From positions 1,820,422-1,884,421 of the forward strand of contig CAJFCJ010000002.1 in the NCBI GenBank assembly GCA_904063045.1: 64,000 nucleotides of DNA. Reading direction: 5' to 3'. Position numbers and translations under genes: made by a program. The stretch comes from Dimorphilus gyrociliatus (lineage: Eukaryota; Annelida; Polychaeta; Dinophilidae). This document shows, one piece after another, positions 27,560 to 39,686 of this stretch; position 1 is the first letter of the stretch, and each line of letters opens with the position of its first letter. The notes under the pieces are model-generated. The model was not told the DNA's origin. It did not search any database and was given only the letters and a program-made list of their open reading frames with translations.

Positions 27560-30500
27560 ATGGCTTCGCGATTGCTCTACCTCGTCGTTTGGTTGACTAT
27601 CTCACGACTGTGTGTACGTTCTAATGCTTATGGTAAGTTATTTTACTGATTAAAAGTGGTTAAAAGTTTGGAATTCGCTTAGCCCCGTATTTACAACAAC
27701 ATGGCGGCAACACGCACTCAGCAGTCATAAAAACATCTGACGATTTGCGCATTTTTCACGCTGAGTTAGGTTATTTTCATCCAGAATAAACATGATAGGT
27801 GTCCAAGTGTAAGATTTGAAATTTTTATGACGTAACAAGCACAAAATACATATCGTAACAATATTCGGACTCTTCAGCTGATTTCCAAAATAAATCGTTT
27901 AAAAAACGACTTAAAAAAACCCTGAGTTAAATCTTTTTGTTATCCTCATCAAGTAAACAATTGCTTTATTTTTATTAATATTTATGTAACTTGTTTCTGA
28001 TAAAATAATCTGCAACAGATTCCATAGATATATTTTGTTTTTCTAATCGATATTAAACAAATGTTCGTCAAACAGAATTTTCAAACCACCTCAACAACAA
28101 GGATAAATCAGATTTTCTCAGGGAAGGTTTTGACTCATATATATTGAGTAATACTCTTCATTTCATCTATGATGACCGCTTCCAAAGATCTGTGTATGGC
28201 TTACCAAACACAACAATAGAACTAAAATGCTATGTTTCGGCTCCAAAACGAAGTCCTTTAAATGGGAATAATGTCTATCACGATTTCACATTAAAGTGGC
28301 TTCGGTACAAATCGAGTTTTGATGATACAGGAAATTTTCATAAACACGAAGTATTCAAACAATCAGGAACAGAAACGCAAAAATTAACAAACTTAACGAT
28401 TGATGGACCTCCTAGACGCCTCGTCAAGGAAGAGAGTCAATCGAACGTCTACGAATTTGTTTTGAGAGTACCTGTAGAAGGAGACGTTACATACAGATGC
28501 TTAATTGACGATGAATTCGGCAAAATATTTAGTTCAGCTATGATGCCATTAAAGGCCGGTTAGTAATTTTTAATCCTAATTGTTGTATATAAGACATCTA
28601 TTACTCGGCGTATCCAGTAGATATATATATATGTGTGTGTTTTTCTATTTATATAGTTTCTATAGATATTTTATCATTTGTACTGTATATATCTGTACAT
28701 TTATTTGAGTATCGAGTTTATAACTGCTGTATAGACAGTCTTTTTACGGGGACGAGCTGAAAGATTAACGGCTTATTGTTGATAAAAATGTCAAGGTCGT
28801 ATTTATTCCCTTCGTGTTTGTATGTGTGGCCACCGCAGCGACCTCCCACCCTGTGAAAGTACTATTCTTATTATTATTATTCTTTCACCTGATTTAGTTG
28901 GATTAAATACGACTTTATTGTCGAAAACATATGACCTCTTTTAAATTTACAAATGATATGATCGACTTACATAGATTATTTAGATTAATAGCGATTATTA
29001 TGTCGAATTTCTTTCTTGTTTTTTATGTTGATGACCTGACCTAGTTGCATAAACGATTAAAAATAGTTCGCGATCTGGCTACCGTTAACCGTCGGTTTCT
29101 CGGAGCGCTGATGGACAAGTGCCAGATAGTTGCATCAGACGTTAACGATTACGCAATATATTGTTTACTCTTTTTGCAGTGTTGCCTGGGCTTTCAAATA
29201 ATTACGTAAATGTAACGCAACCAAAGGGTTCTAACGCAAGAATTGAGTGCAGACTGAATTCTCATGTAATTCCAAAAGTCTCAATAAAGTGGTTTAAGGA
29301 CGAGGAAGAATTGGAGGTGGATGGGTATCGAATTGTTTCCTTACCAGTGTCCCACCGAGGAGAAATAGATACTGAGCACGAATATGTGGCATGGCTAGGT
29401 GTCTATGGTACATTATATTTATATGATCTGAGAGAAGAAGATGAAGGAGCATATTCATGTGCTGTTGAAAACCCTTGGGGATTTGATAAAAAAGAAGTAG
29501 CTACTGTTCTCATTGACAACAACAGCCCGAATAGCTTGATCCATAAACCTGTTAATCTTTTACTATTCGAATCACTGTTAGGTGTTTTGGAGTGCTTTAC
29601 CTCTTACGATTCAAGAATCACATGGACATTTACAGGTAAATTAGGACTAACAAACTCTTTTTAGCCAAATATATAACCTTCACTTTTTTAAAAGGGAAAG
29701 ATGGAATCATCAAACCTGTTAACAAATCTTACATCGTTGGAAGACAAAGCATTGTTATTCCTAAGAGTGATATTAAGAATATTGGAAATTATACTTGTCA
29801 TTTGGAGAGTTCTCGAGGCAAACAGTCATTTAGAGCTCAGCTTTCTTTACGTTACGTTGACTCTGTTATTTACACTCCTCCGATTAAACGCGTGCATGGC
29901 ATGAAAGGGTTGAAGTGTACTATGCCCTTTGTGACTGGCTGTGTTTATAATGCCTATAAACAGAGCAAGTATCCGTTTGCTAGATGGTTTGTCAATGGTA
30001 CCAGCATTAGTGATGTAGCGGAAGAGTACCAGAGAAAGTACAATAAGAAAGTTTTTGCAGTTACTACAGGAAATAAAGAAGAACTTCTTGCTGCCATAAG
30101 GGAATACAAAGGAGGGAAAACTAAATTAAACGTTACGATGAGGCATGAAATTCTCGAAAAAACAATTGAGTTTGTTGAAAGTTTACCCAAATATGCAAGA
30201 TTCTCTGTTTTGAAGATATCAGCAGAATTTACAGAATTATCAGGATATTACCAATGTCTTGTATCTAGTTATGTAAATGAATATTCCCAATCAAGTCAAT
30301 TTCACATTCCCGAAACATCACCAGATGTGGATAATATAACTGTAGTGAAAACCATGCCAGCTTCAATTCTGCTCAATATAACTAGAAAAAAATTAGGAGG
30401 ATTTCGAAGCCAAGATGAAGTTATAGTCGTTAATGTGCAATTCACTTGTATAAATTCGACTGGAAAAAAGCCTGATTGGTATTCAAAAGAAGATTGGCAA

Positions 30501-32518
30501 GCGTGTAAGAAAGATGGAGAAGAAGTCTTTGATATGAAACCAACATCTAAAAATCCGAATTGGCGAACTGCTAATGTAACTAAACTTCTACCGGACACCA
30601 ACTACTCTATTCAAATTGTCCCTTATAGTAAACGAGGGTGTGGTCCTCGTACACCAGTTAATATTAAAACAAAGGCTTTGAGACCAAGCGCCTTTCCAAA
30701 TTATAAATTGGCTATTTCTTCTACATCGTTAAAATTTCGATTTGATCGTTTACTAGGTCCAAAATGCGGTGGAAGGATACTAAGTTATATTATCAAAGTC
30801 GGAAATAAGCGAAAATCTATTAAGAATGGAAAATTTGAAGGAGAAATCAAAGGACTTTCCCCAAATACTGAATACAAGTTTTTAATTGTGCCAAAAACTG
30901 AAGCGGGAGAGGCTCCACACTCAGAGGAAAATTTTAGAACAATTAGAACTTTGAAGCAATTGGACTCTCCTAAGAAATTGAATTTCCCTTCAATGAGGAT
31001 AGAATCGGTTAATGTTACATGCGCTCTTTTTCACCTCGGAAACGAACACAGTTATGTCGATATTTTCTTAAAGCATCTTTCATCGAAGAGTGGAGTACAC
31101 TATCCCGATGCGAATAAATCTTATTTGAACATGTAAGTCTATTAAAATAAAAACTCGATTTTTTATTTTTTCTAATAACTAACTCTTCCGATATTTAGAA
31201 CTGCAACAGTTTTCAAAGTAACTGACCTAGTATTGGATTCCGAGTATGAAGTTGATATAGTGTACTATGAAAGCATTATGGCTTTCAAGAGAGAGATCTA
31301 TTTCTATTCTAATCCTACAAATCATCAACCACCACCTATGCCGTTTAATTTAGACGCATCGATTGTTAGAAAATCTGATGAAAAATGTTGCATACACGTT
31401 AGTTGGGAGGAATCGAAATCTTGGGTTGGATCTATACAGCAATTCGTTTTAAAGTTTGCTATGAAGAATTATATAGAGTATGGTATTCCTTTACAGAAAA
31501 ATCGTGTAATTCTTAAAAATTTCACGAAATATGACTATGAGATTTCATCGTCTTGTCAATCGTGTAAAACAGTAAAGAGCGAGAGGATTACTTTTCAAGT
31601 TCAAGCCGAAATAGATTCTAAACGAAAAAGTGATTTTAGTTTAGAGCGAATGATTTATTTCAATTCATCAACAATTATAAACCCTCGCCATGAAACAACA
31701 TCTATATCTACATATACCAATAACGATAAAAAGAAATATTTTTGGATAGGAATAAGCGGCGTTAGCGTATTCCTGCTAACCATATTATTGTTTGTTTGTT
31801 TCAAAAACGTGCGGAAGATGATGTATCTTAGAAGGAATCGGAATACAGAAAGACCAACAACCAATAAAGCGAATGTTGGAACCCCGGTCAATGTGCAAAT
31901 ACAGGAAAGACAGCCTCTCTTCACAGACATTCGACAAGTAGTTTTGAATGGGGAAGTTTGCAGTGAATCGCACGTCGAAGAGGTTATTAAACGACGACCC
32001 GACTTAGATGGCTTCATTGATACTAAAGTAAGTTTGTCGATAAAAATTGATTTTCTGTCCAAAAATAACTTTTTTCCAATGAACTTTTATAGGGTATCAG
32101 TGACGTGACGGGTGAATTCCGAGGTAGAATGCATCAGATAAGCTGTTCCGGTTCTGTGCGAAGTGGTCAAAGTGTAGCTACACATTCAGATTCCGGATGC
32201 CATGAAAGTAATTTGGTAAGCATAAATATCGCTATTTTTTTCTGTCTAACCGCTTTAAAGGGGAGAGTATGCTTATATTTGTTTTTTTGTGCATTCTTTT
32301 AGACGCTCCATAGCTCAGAAAAGAACGAAGATAACGAAGGAAGTGACACTCTAGGACACACCTCTTCTCAGTCTTCCAGTGCAGAGACGCTTTGTAACAT
32401 GCATTCGCAACAGCATTGCAAATGCAAACAAATAGAAACCTCATGTGATAATTATATTCAACGGTCTGAAATCTATCATCCTCCTCGTCCACCGCAGCAG
32501 CTTGCTTGCAAAATATAA
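27560..32518 (+). CDS. Ig/fibronectin-III single-pass receptor
   Basis: Seven coding exons (27560-27632, 28076-28558, 29180-29635, 29695-31132, 31199-32027, 32093-32215, 32303-32518) give 1205 aa. The signal peptide (LYLVVWLTISRLCVRSNA) is on its own exon. Four Ig-like domains follow, recognisable from Cys-Trp-Cys spacing and YxC ends (VTYRCLIDD, EGAYSCAVENPWG, GNYTCHLES, SGYYQCLVSS). About four FN3 domains come next (DTNYSIQIVPYSKRGCG, NTEYKFLIVPKTEAGE, DSEYEVDIVYY, then the domain with CCIHVSWEES). One transmembrane helix lies near 997-1018 (GISGVSVFLLTILLFVCF), with a cytosolic tail of about 185 aa rich in S, H and E and without a kinase. The layout suggests a neural or immune adhesion receptor. 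I cannot place it in a named family. The 621-nt intron 28559-29179 has TA/GT tracts only. Confidence 0.85.
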
Positions 32519-34192
32519 AAGACTGATAAAGTATTGCCTTGCAGAGGTGACAAGGGTACTGCTACCTCAAAAAAATTCTTTTTTTTGGTATTCATATTAT
32601 ATTGAGAAACAGAATTCGTTGATATGCTTGAAAACAAAACGCGAGCGTCGCACGGAACAGCTGGTCTGTTTATGTGTGTCCTTTATTATCATAAGTACTT
32701 AATCTATACATAAAATATTAATAAGGATGATGTATTATTAACGTAAAGCTGTGTTGTTTAATATATTTATATACGTATACATTTATTGATATGTATATAA
32801 ATAACTAAATATTTGTATACTTGTGTATACATATGTATAATTTGCATGTTTAATATGGCAAAGTATTTATATGTAAGCTGCGATATATGCTGTATTTTTT
32901 ATAACACATGGTTGGACATTTTGCTTAACCGATGCAATTTTTTGCTATTATTTAAAAAGATTAATTTACCATCAGGATTTTATTCTGAAGGTAAATTTAT
33001 ACTTTAGAAGATGTATAATTTTTGAGTCTATTATTTGTTTATAAGAGATATACGAGTCTCTCCTTAATCCTACAGCATATAAGCATTCTTTCATATAGAT
33101 ATATTTTTTTATCAATAGCTTATCCGTATAAATGTACAATCGAGGAATCAGGAAAGTCTCAGGGAGGTGATGGTTGCCTTTTTCCTCACAGGAAATTATC
33201 TTTATCAGGGTCGTGAAAAACAATTACTGTTTGTAAATTATCAGTTTTGCGTTGTGTATCTAAAAAACTTGACGATCCTGACTTTTTGAAGCGTTTCATT
33301 TTGTCATCTGCAGTTAAAGCTTGAAATTTTTCCTTTTTGTTATGTCTACAATCACAACAGGGAGAAACAGTTTATCTGATTGGGTTTTTCCTTATCTCAT
33401 TAATATGTATTTTGTTTTTTTGTTTTGGCGTTGATTTAAAATAGTGCTTGAATCTCCCTTTAAATATTTTGTTTGCGCCTTATAATAATAATATACCCAT
33501 ATAACTTTTGTTTTTTGCAAGTTGTACTGCCAAACAACCTTTTGTTTATAGCACACCTAACCTTTTCTATCTCTATCATTATCATGTATTTATAACTATT
33601 TCATTCATAAAATAATCACACTCACACACGTTACTGATTGAAGATACGGGTTTCTTTGAGATATTTGTGAACTTATTACAATTTCTTTATTGAGTGTATA
33701 TTGTTTTGCATTTTTGTTAATGAAGTTCAGGAATGAACATACCTCATTTTTATGCGGATTAAAAAATTTTCAATGTTATATTGTAAATAATTTGATCGTC
33801 TATACTTTGTTAAATTATAGAAGAAATAAACTTGTCGATCATGAATAATCCACTAGATGGCTAAAGTATGATGACGTCACGGCAATTCGCGCATGCGTAG
33901 AAATTGACTAATGGCGTATCAAAAGTAATCTTCGGCTAACGTTTAAAAACGTAAAAAAATTCCTAGAAGATTCTCAAGAAGAAGTTAATACGATTGTGTG
34001 ATAGATATAGATATTGTACATTTAATCTGCCATCGATCTGAAACATTATTTAATTATAAGGAGAGTTCCGGGGCTGCTATTCAGTTTTACTGTCAGCATA
34101 TAAATTTAGATTATAAATCAAGAGCTGCTAAAACACAACGAAATCATACTGAACTTTTGAGGAAGAGAAAAAGGAGAGAATAGAGTTTAATT
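32519..34192. other. Receptor 3' UTR and PIP5K promoter region
   Basis: 1.7 kb of AT-rich DNA. The distal part carries a tight cluster of promoter motifs at 33850-33900 (listed separately). I see no coding exon. Confidence 0.5.
33850..33900. promoter_or_regulatory. CTCF-like, CRE and NRF1-like motif cluster before PIP5K
   Basis: Within 51 nt: CCACTAGATGGC (33850-33861, an exact CCASYAGRKGGC match), TGACGTCA (33872-33879, a perfect CRE) and CGCGCATGCGTA (33888-33899, NRF1-like). The cluster lies about 300 nt upstream of the first PIP5K start codon. The motifs are seen directly. Their promoter function is inferred. Confidence 0.5.
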
Positions 34193-37100
34193 ATGATTGT
34201 GCCGCCAGAACAAGGTATTGAATTTTGAATGATTTTACTTCGTCACTTTTATTAGTGTATAATTTACTCCTTGAATTACACACGTGTAGAAACATTTAGG
34301 AAACATAAACTTGAGAATTGGTACTAACAGCGTTTCTTTCAATCACCTCGATCGATTTGTTGAGGATAGCACTTATTGATTAGCACGGCTTTGCAGGACA
34401 ACAGTCGAAGCCATGGGTTGATAGTCTGTCTGAAACCATTTATGCATCTGATGTACTCTTTAGCATCGGTTGTTATTAATTTATTGCTAAAGTCTTGCAG
34501 CATTATCTTTATAGTTTGCTGTACCAATAAGTAGGACAACTAAGTCAATAGTCAGATTGATTGCACCGTCTACAAAGAAGTTTTATATGGTAGAATTCAA
34601 TATTTCTTCTATGAAACATTGATAAATAGGCTGTACTTATAGTATCTCTTATCATCGGTTGTTAGATGCAAAAAAATGAACCAAAAAACCTCGTGCATTG
34701 TAGCTGAAATTTTTCTTCCTCGAGGCACCACTTTATCATTGATCTTTTACCACAAATACAGGCCTCAACAAGGAGAGCGATCCTCGACAATATGACAAGA
34801 CAAAGTCAGAGTCCAGGACACCAGAGGTATTAGTTTTGAAAATACTGAAAATTAATATCACTAACCAACGTTTTTTCTTACGAAAACCTTGAAAATATTT
34901 TTAGAGACAAAATTCATCTATTTATACATCAACTAGTCAGCATACGACCCCAGCACAAGATGGTAAAAAACGTAGAAAGTTAGGACACAGAAGAGTGAAT
35001 GAAGCGGGACAAGTTACATACAAAAAGGTCTGATCATTTCTCATATATTGATATTTTAGCTACTCTTTCTAAACGTCTGTTTTAGTTTACCTTTTCATCT
35101 TTTATACTTGTAAAATATTATAAAAAATAATAATATGATATTCGTTTCTCAAAAGGAGTGTACTAAGCAATTTTATCATTAGTCATCATCATAATTTCCT
35201 TTTTAAACAAATGTAAAAGAGAGAGAGAGAGAGAGAGAGAAAGTTATCTATAAAATAGTAAAGTTTATTTTGGGAATGAGATATTCGTACATTTTATAAA
35301 TTCTAAATTTCAAAAATATTTAAACGACAACATAGAAATACTTTGCGTGAATTTATCCGTAAATAATAGTAATATTGTTCAGTTATTTTCTTATTATCTT
35401 TTTATGTTTGAATATAAAAATGATTATCACGTTTGGGTGTGTGCAGCTAGTCGCTGATGACGTACTATTTTCATTAGTTTACATTTTATATTTAATGTTG
35501 TCATTTAGAAAATCACTTCGAAGCATTGCACATCTAACTATCATCCTTTTGAGAAACCATTTATGTCTAGATACTATTTAAAGACTGATAACTATGTATA
35601 GAGATATTTGTGATGTAGATTGTGAATATAGAGTTTATGAGTGTCTTTTGTATCGTCACTCAATCAGGCAGACATTTTACATTGGATAGATGTGTAAGAT
35701 GAAATCATTTGGGTTTGGAACAACATCTCCTATTTTGAAAAGTATATCGACAGGTCACGTTCCTGCTTTATACGGAAGCGATAGTTTAGGTAGACTAAAT
35801 GGATTTAAACGCACTTGGTGGCGTGATGAGAGATCTTTACAAGATTTATTTACTTCTAAGGTGTAAAAATATGATTTTTTGACCTGTGCATTTGATAGTT
35901 TCGTGTGTGTAAACGTTTAATCATGACTTTGTCTTAATCATTTCTGTTGTATGTGAGCAGAAGCCGACATCAGAACTTATAAGGGCCATACAGAAAGGTG
36001 TATACTTTTCACTAGGAGATTCTAAGGAATCCGAAAATAAGCACGACTTGTTAATTAGCGACTTCTCAGTAGTGCAGACAATCTTCTTTCCAAAGTAAGT
36101 TTTAGTAAAGCGTTATTAACTGGTTTCCGCTCGATTTCAGAAATCCACTTCCGAGCTTATGGAAGCTGCACAGTTGGGCATGGGTCAACATATTCGATAC
36201 CTGATGTCCTCTGACTGCAATCGCGATGTTCTTCTACAGGATTTTTCTATAGTTGAGCAGATGTTTTTCCCGAGGTTCGATTACTTGTCGTCCCTCTCTG
36301 GATTCACTATTTTTTTTTGCCAAATGAGATTTTTGATTTGTTATAATTTCATTGAAAAAAAATAATTAAAAGATGAAATTTTTGACTGATAAAATCTCGT
36401 TAACATGGATATTAAATTAACGCCGGGTTGGCATGCTTATCCGGGTTGTGTGGAAGATTCCTTCCGTTTCTACTTTTCTTTTTTTATTTTCACCAAAGGA
36501 CCAAGCCTGTTTTCTTCTCTTTTTTTTCATTTAGCACTTGATGTTAGATTTAAATGTTAGACGGCAAAGTAACGCTGTTTTTATTTTATTTTTAATTCTG
36601 CAAACGAAATTAATAACCTGATATATGTTTTATTTAATTTTTGCTTGAATTTAGTTTAATTGCAATCTTTTAAACAACAGGGAAGGATCTAATATGACAC
36701 TACCCCACGAACTCAGCGATTTCCGTTTCAAAATTTACGCACCAATGGCGTTTAGATATTTCAGAAAATTGTTTAAAATTGACCCAAAAGACTTTCTCGT
36801 TTCTCTAACATCTCAACAACTAAAGGAATTGTCGAATCCTGGTGCTAGTGGCTCTATATTCTACATTACTCACGACGACGAATTTATCATTAAAACAGTA
36901 CAACATAAGGAGGCAGATTTTTTACAAAAACTTTTACCTGGCTACTTTATGAATATAAGTCAAAATCCTAGGACTCTATTGCCGAAATTTTATGGTCTAT
37001 ACTGTTATCAGGTAAAAACGTTGAATACTATTAAAAGAATTTTTATTTATCTCTTCTTTGGTTAGCCAAATAGATTACCGTTTAGCACAGGCGATATTAT

Positions 37101-39686
37101 TATGCATAAAACTGGCAAATTATCATCTCTATGCTTCTCCCATAAACACCGATGTTGTCGCTATAAAAGATTAAATAGTAGACATGTGTAATACCTACGT
37201 ATTTTAGATTTAAGGCCAATTTAATTGTATATAATTTGATTCTGATATGGAAAAAATAAATTCATTGTAAAGTTATTAATTAGATTTTTTTTTATTTCAG
37301 TGTGGTGGTAAGAACATACGATTTTGCGTTATGAACAATTTGTTACCATCGGGTATAAAATTGCACGAAAAGTACGATTTAAAGGGTTCAACTTATAGAA
37401 GGAAAGCATCCAAGGAGGAGAGGGCAAAAAAGTGTCCTACCTTAAAAGATTTAGATTTCACTGATAATCATCAAAAAGGTTTAAAATTGGAGGCAGAAAC
37501 TTACAATGCTCTCCTGAAAACAATAAGTAGAGATGTGAGAGTTTTAGCATCGTTTAAGATAATGGACTACTCTTTATTGGTTGGTATCCATAACTTGGAT
37601 GAAGCCAGAGAGGAGAGAGAAGCTGAGAGAGCAAAAATAGGTAAAGAGATTGTAGAAGATGCAACTTGCTTATCAGAAAGTCAGCACACGTTACATAATC
37701 AAAGTTCTGTCGATGGTTAGTGAAATAGGATGATTTAAATAAGTAGTAATTTAAGTAATTTAACTCTAAAAAAATCAATTCTTCAGGAACAGGCTTAAAT
37801 AGGGGAAGGCCTACAAAGAGAATAGCGAATTGGTCAACAGCTATGGAACAAATCGAAGCAACTGTTGAACCAGTTGAGTTAGAAAATGATAATATTCCAC
37901 CTGGTGGCATACCGGCGAGAAATGACAATGGCCAACGACTGCTACTCTATATTGGAATTATCGATATTCTTCAGCACTACCGGTTAAAAAAGAAGTTAGA
38001 ACATGGTATTAAAAGTCTTCTGGCTGATGGAGATACTATATCAGTAGTTAATCCTACATTTTATGCGGAACGATTCGAGTCGTTCTTTAGGGATAAGGTC
38101 TTCAAAAAGACAGCTTCATGTAAGTAAATTGCAAAATTTATATTTTGATTAACGGTCTTTCCCTTTTTTAATCGTACACAATTTATAAAGCCAAAAGAAT
38201 GTTCAAATTATTATAAAACTGCATAACTGCGTACGTACATAAGCTGGCAAAAAAAAAACATACATTCACAAATATACGAATCCATCAGCGAGAAAAAAAT
38301 CGAACCAATTATTATGATGTAGCGTCTTTGAACATTCTATTATGGCACCTTTTACTTCGTGCTAGTGTGGTTCGTGATATCGATGTTGCATACTGTTTCA
38401 GTGGACGAGCCTGAAGTGAAAGGTCCGCACATGCGGTTTCGCCGTCTCGTTCAACTCGGTAAACAATCTATCTGCTCAATAACTTGTTCAATTTCTTTTT
38501 TTCCTTTATTTTCTGTTTTTTTTTCTGCATGTCTATTTCTTTTTAAAAAAAAAAAGACATACTATTCATTATCATCCATCCCAATCATTTTCCTAATCGA
38601 TGTCTACATCTATTCTTTGTAATTTTCAGTATTTTTTTTTTATTTTTTAATGTTTTATTTTTGTGTTTTTTTTTTAAACCTTTCCTTGTTTGGAACTTTT
38701 CATTGATTATCATTAGATCAATTAGATCGATATAAATAGCAAGAGCATAGGATTTTAGACTATTTCGTTTCAAGAACCTTGTCTAGAAGTAGGACTTTAA
38801 AAAAAATAATTTTCGTTCTATGTTTTTCGTTGATCATTTGCTACTTTTTTTTTTATTTCAAAAGTGTTGTACGCTGCAATGAATCACTTGTATACATGAA
38901 TAGTCTATATACTAAATTTTCATTCTCTCTTTTTCATATCGCATATAAACAGCTATGCGACAATCTCCATCGAAAAAGAAAACGGGTAAACTTAGATCGA
39001 ATTCTACCGATGCAGTGGAGGAGACTCAGCGTGCGGCCGGAAGTGGTTCAACCACAGCTCTTGTTCATTCCGAAACTATAACTAGTCATCGTCCTGATTT
39101 GGTAACAGATTTACATGACGTCCAACCATCAACGCCTGTCAGGCGGTTAGTTATATATTTATACTTGACTTGATTTCCCGTTTATATATCTATCTCTACT
39201 TACATAATGTTAAATACATACAGGGAAACTATTTTATGAAAAGTTTGTAATATAGTTAGGTTTTCTCTTCATGATTTTTTTTCGCTTTTAGAAAATAATT
39301 TAAATTTACTTGATGTTTGAAACAAGCAAAAAATTTTAATTTATAGGGAGGAAAGAATAATTTCACAATGGCAGAGAAGTGTAGCAACTCGTATTGACTC
39401 ATCAGAAACTTATACAACTTCAGTAAAAGGAGAATCCAGTGTTTGTAAGCATATTGAAAATTTTTTTTTTGTGTTTTTTTTTGCCATCTGATTTTTTTTT
39501 TAAACGTTTCGTTAACGTTTTTCTGTATTGTGACTTTTTCATTCTCTAGCCGTGGCAGTGAAAGAAAGCGAAACTACTTTGGACGATGTGAATGTCACCG
39601 TAGACACACCAAATCACGAACAGGAAGAAGACGACAAATCCGAAGTGGTGAGTGACAAAGAGCTTGCTGTGGTGACGCCTCCTTAA
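34193..39686 (+). CDS. PIP5K1: Type I phosphatidylinositol 4-phosphate 5-kinase
   Basis: Main form: exons 34193-34214, 34762-34826, 34905-35027, one of 35961-36094 or 36141-36274, 36681-37011, 37301-37715, 37787-38119, optional 38402-38458, 38953-39145, 39347-39444, 39550-39686; 616 aa (635 with the cassette). Kinase hallmarks: [31 protein letters not shown] (ATP lysine), [28 protein letters not shown] and the activation loop RLKKKLEHG. In that loop the KK plus glutamate marks PI4P 5-kinase (type I) specificity. Known role: makes PI(4,5)P2 at the plasma membrane for actin, endocytosis and adhesion. The tail is S/T/E-rich. Alternative N-termini, exclusive exons and tail options are listed separately. 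The transcript is not proven, but all phases agree. Confidence 0.95.
35218..35240. repeat. (GA)n microsatellite in PIP5K intron
   Basis: An AG tract of about 23 nt in the intron upstream of the candidate internal first exon. Confidence 0.9.
35699..35860 (+). CDS. PIP5K1: PIP5K alternative first coding exon
   Basis: An open stretch of exactly 54 codons starts with ATG ([20 protein letters not shown]) and ends ...DLFTSK at a GT donor in phase 0, the same phase as the last exon of the upstream N-terminus (35027). It can therefore replace exons 34193-35027 and gives a 600-aa kinase. An in-frame TAG at 35688-35690 (15 nt before the ATG codon) argues for a first exon rather than a 5'-extended internal one. 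It lies only 100 nt before exclusive exon A. Not seen in any known family, so this is an inference from phase and openness. Confidence 0.5.
35961..36094 (+). CDS. PIP5K1: PIP5K exclusive exon A
   Basis: A 134-nt exon, phase 0 in and phase 2 out, encoding [14 protein letters not shown]...[11 protein letters not shown]. It has an AG acceptor and a strong donor (AAAGTAAGT). It aligns without gaps to exon B (about 18 of 45 residues identical, counting the split last codon) and supplies the same N-lobe segment of the kinase. Confidence 0.75.
36141..36274 (+). CDS. PIP5K1: PIP5K exclusive exon B
   Basis: A 134-nt exon with the same phases as exon A, encoding [16 protein letters not shown]...[14 protein letters not shown]. 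It is closer than exon A to the conserved PIP5K sequence (AIQLGI, DVLMQDF, IFFP), so it is probably the canonical version. The donor (CGAGGTTCGA) is weak. Confidence 0.8.
38402..38458 (+). CDS. PIP5K1: PIP5K optional cassette exon
   Basis: A 57-nt exon (19 codons, phase 1 on both sides) encodes a basic insert ([10 protein letters not shown]) after the kinase core. Because it is 3n, it can be skipped without a frameshift. It has an AG acceptor at 38400-38401 and a donor at 38459. Use is inferred. Confidence 0.5.
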
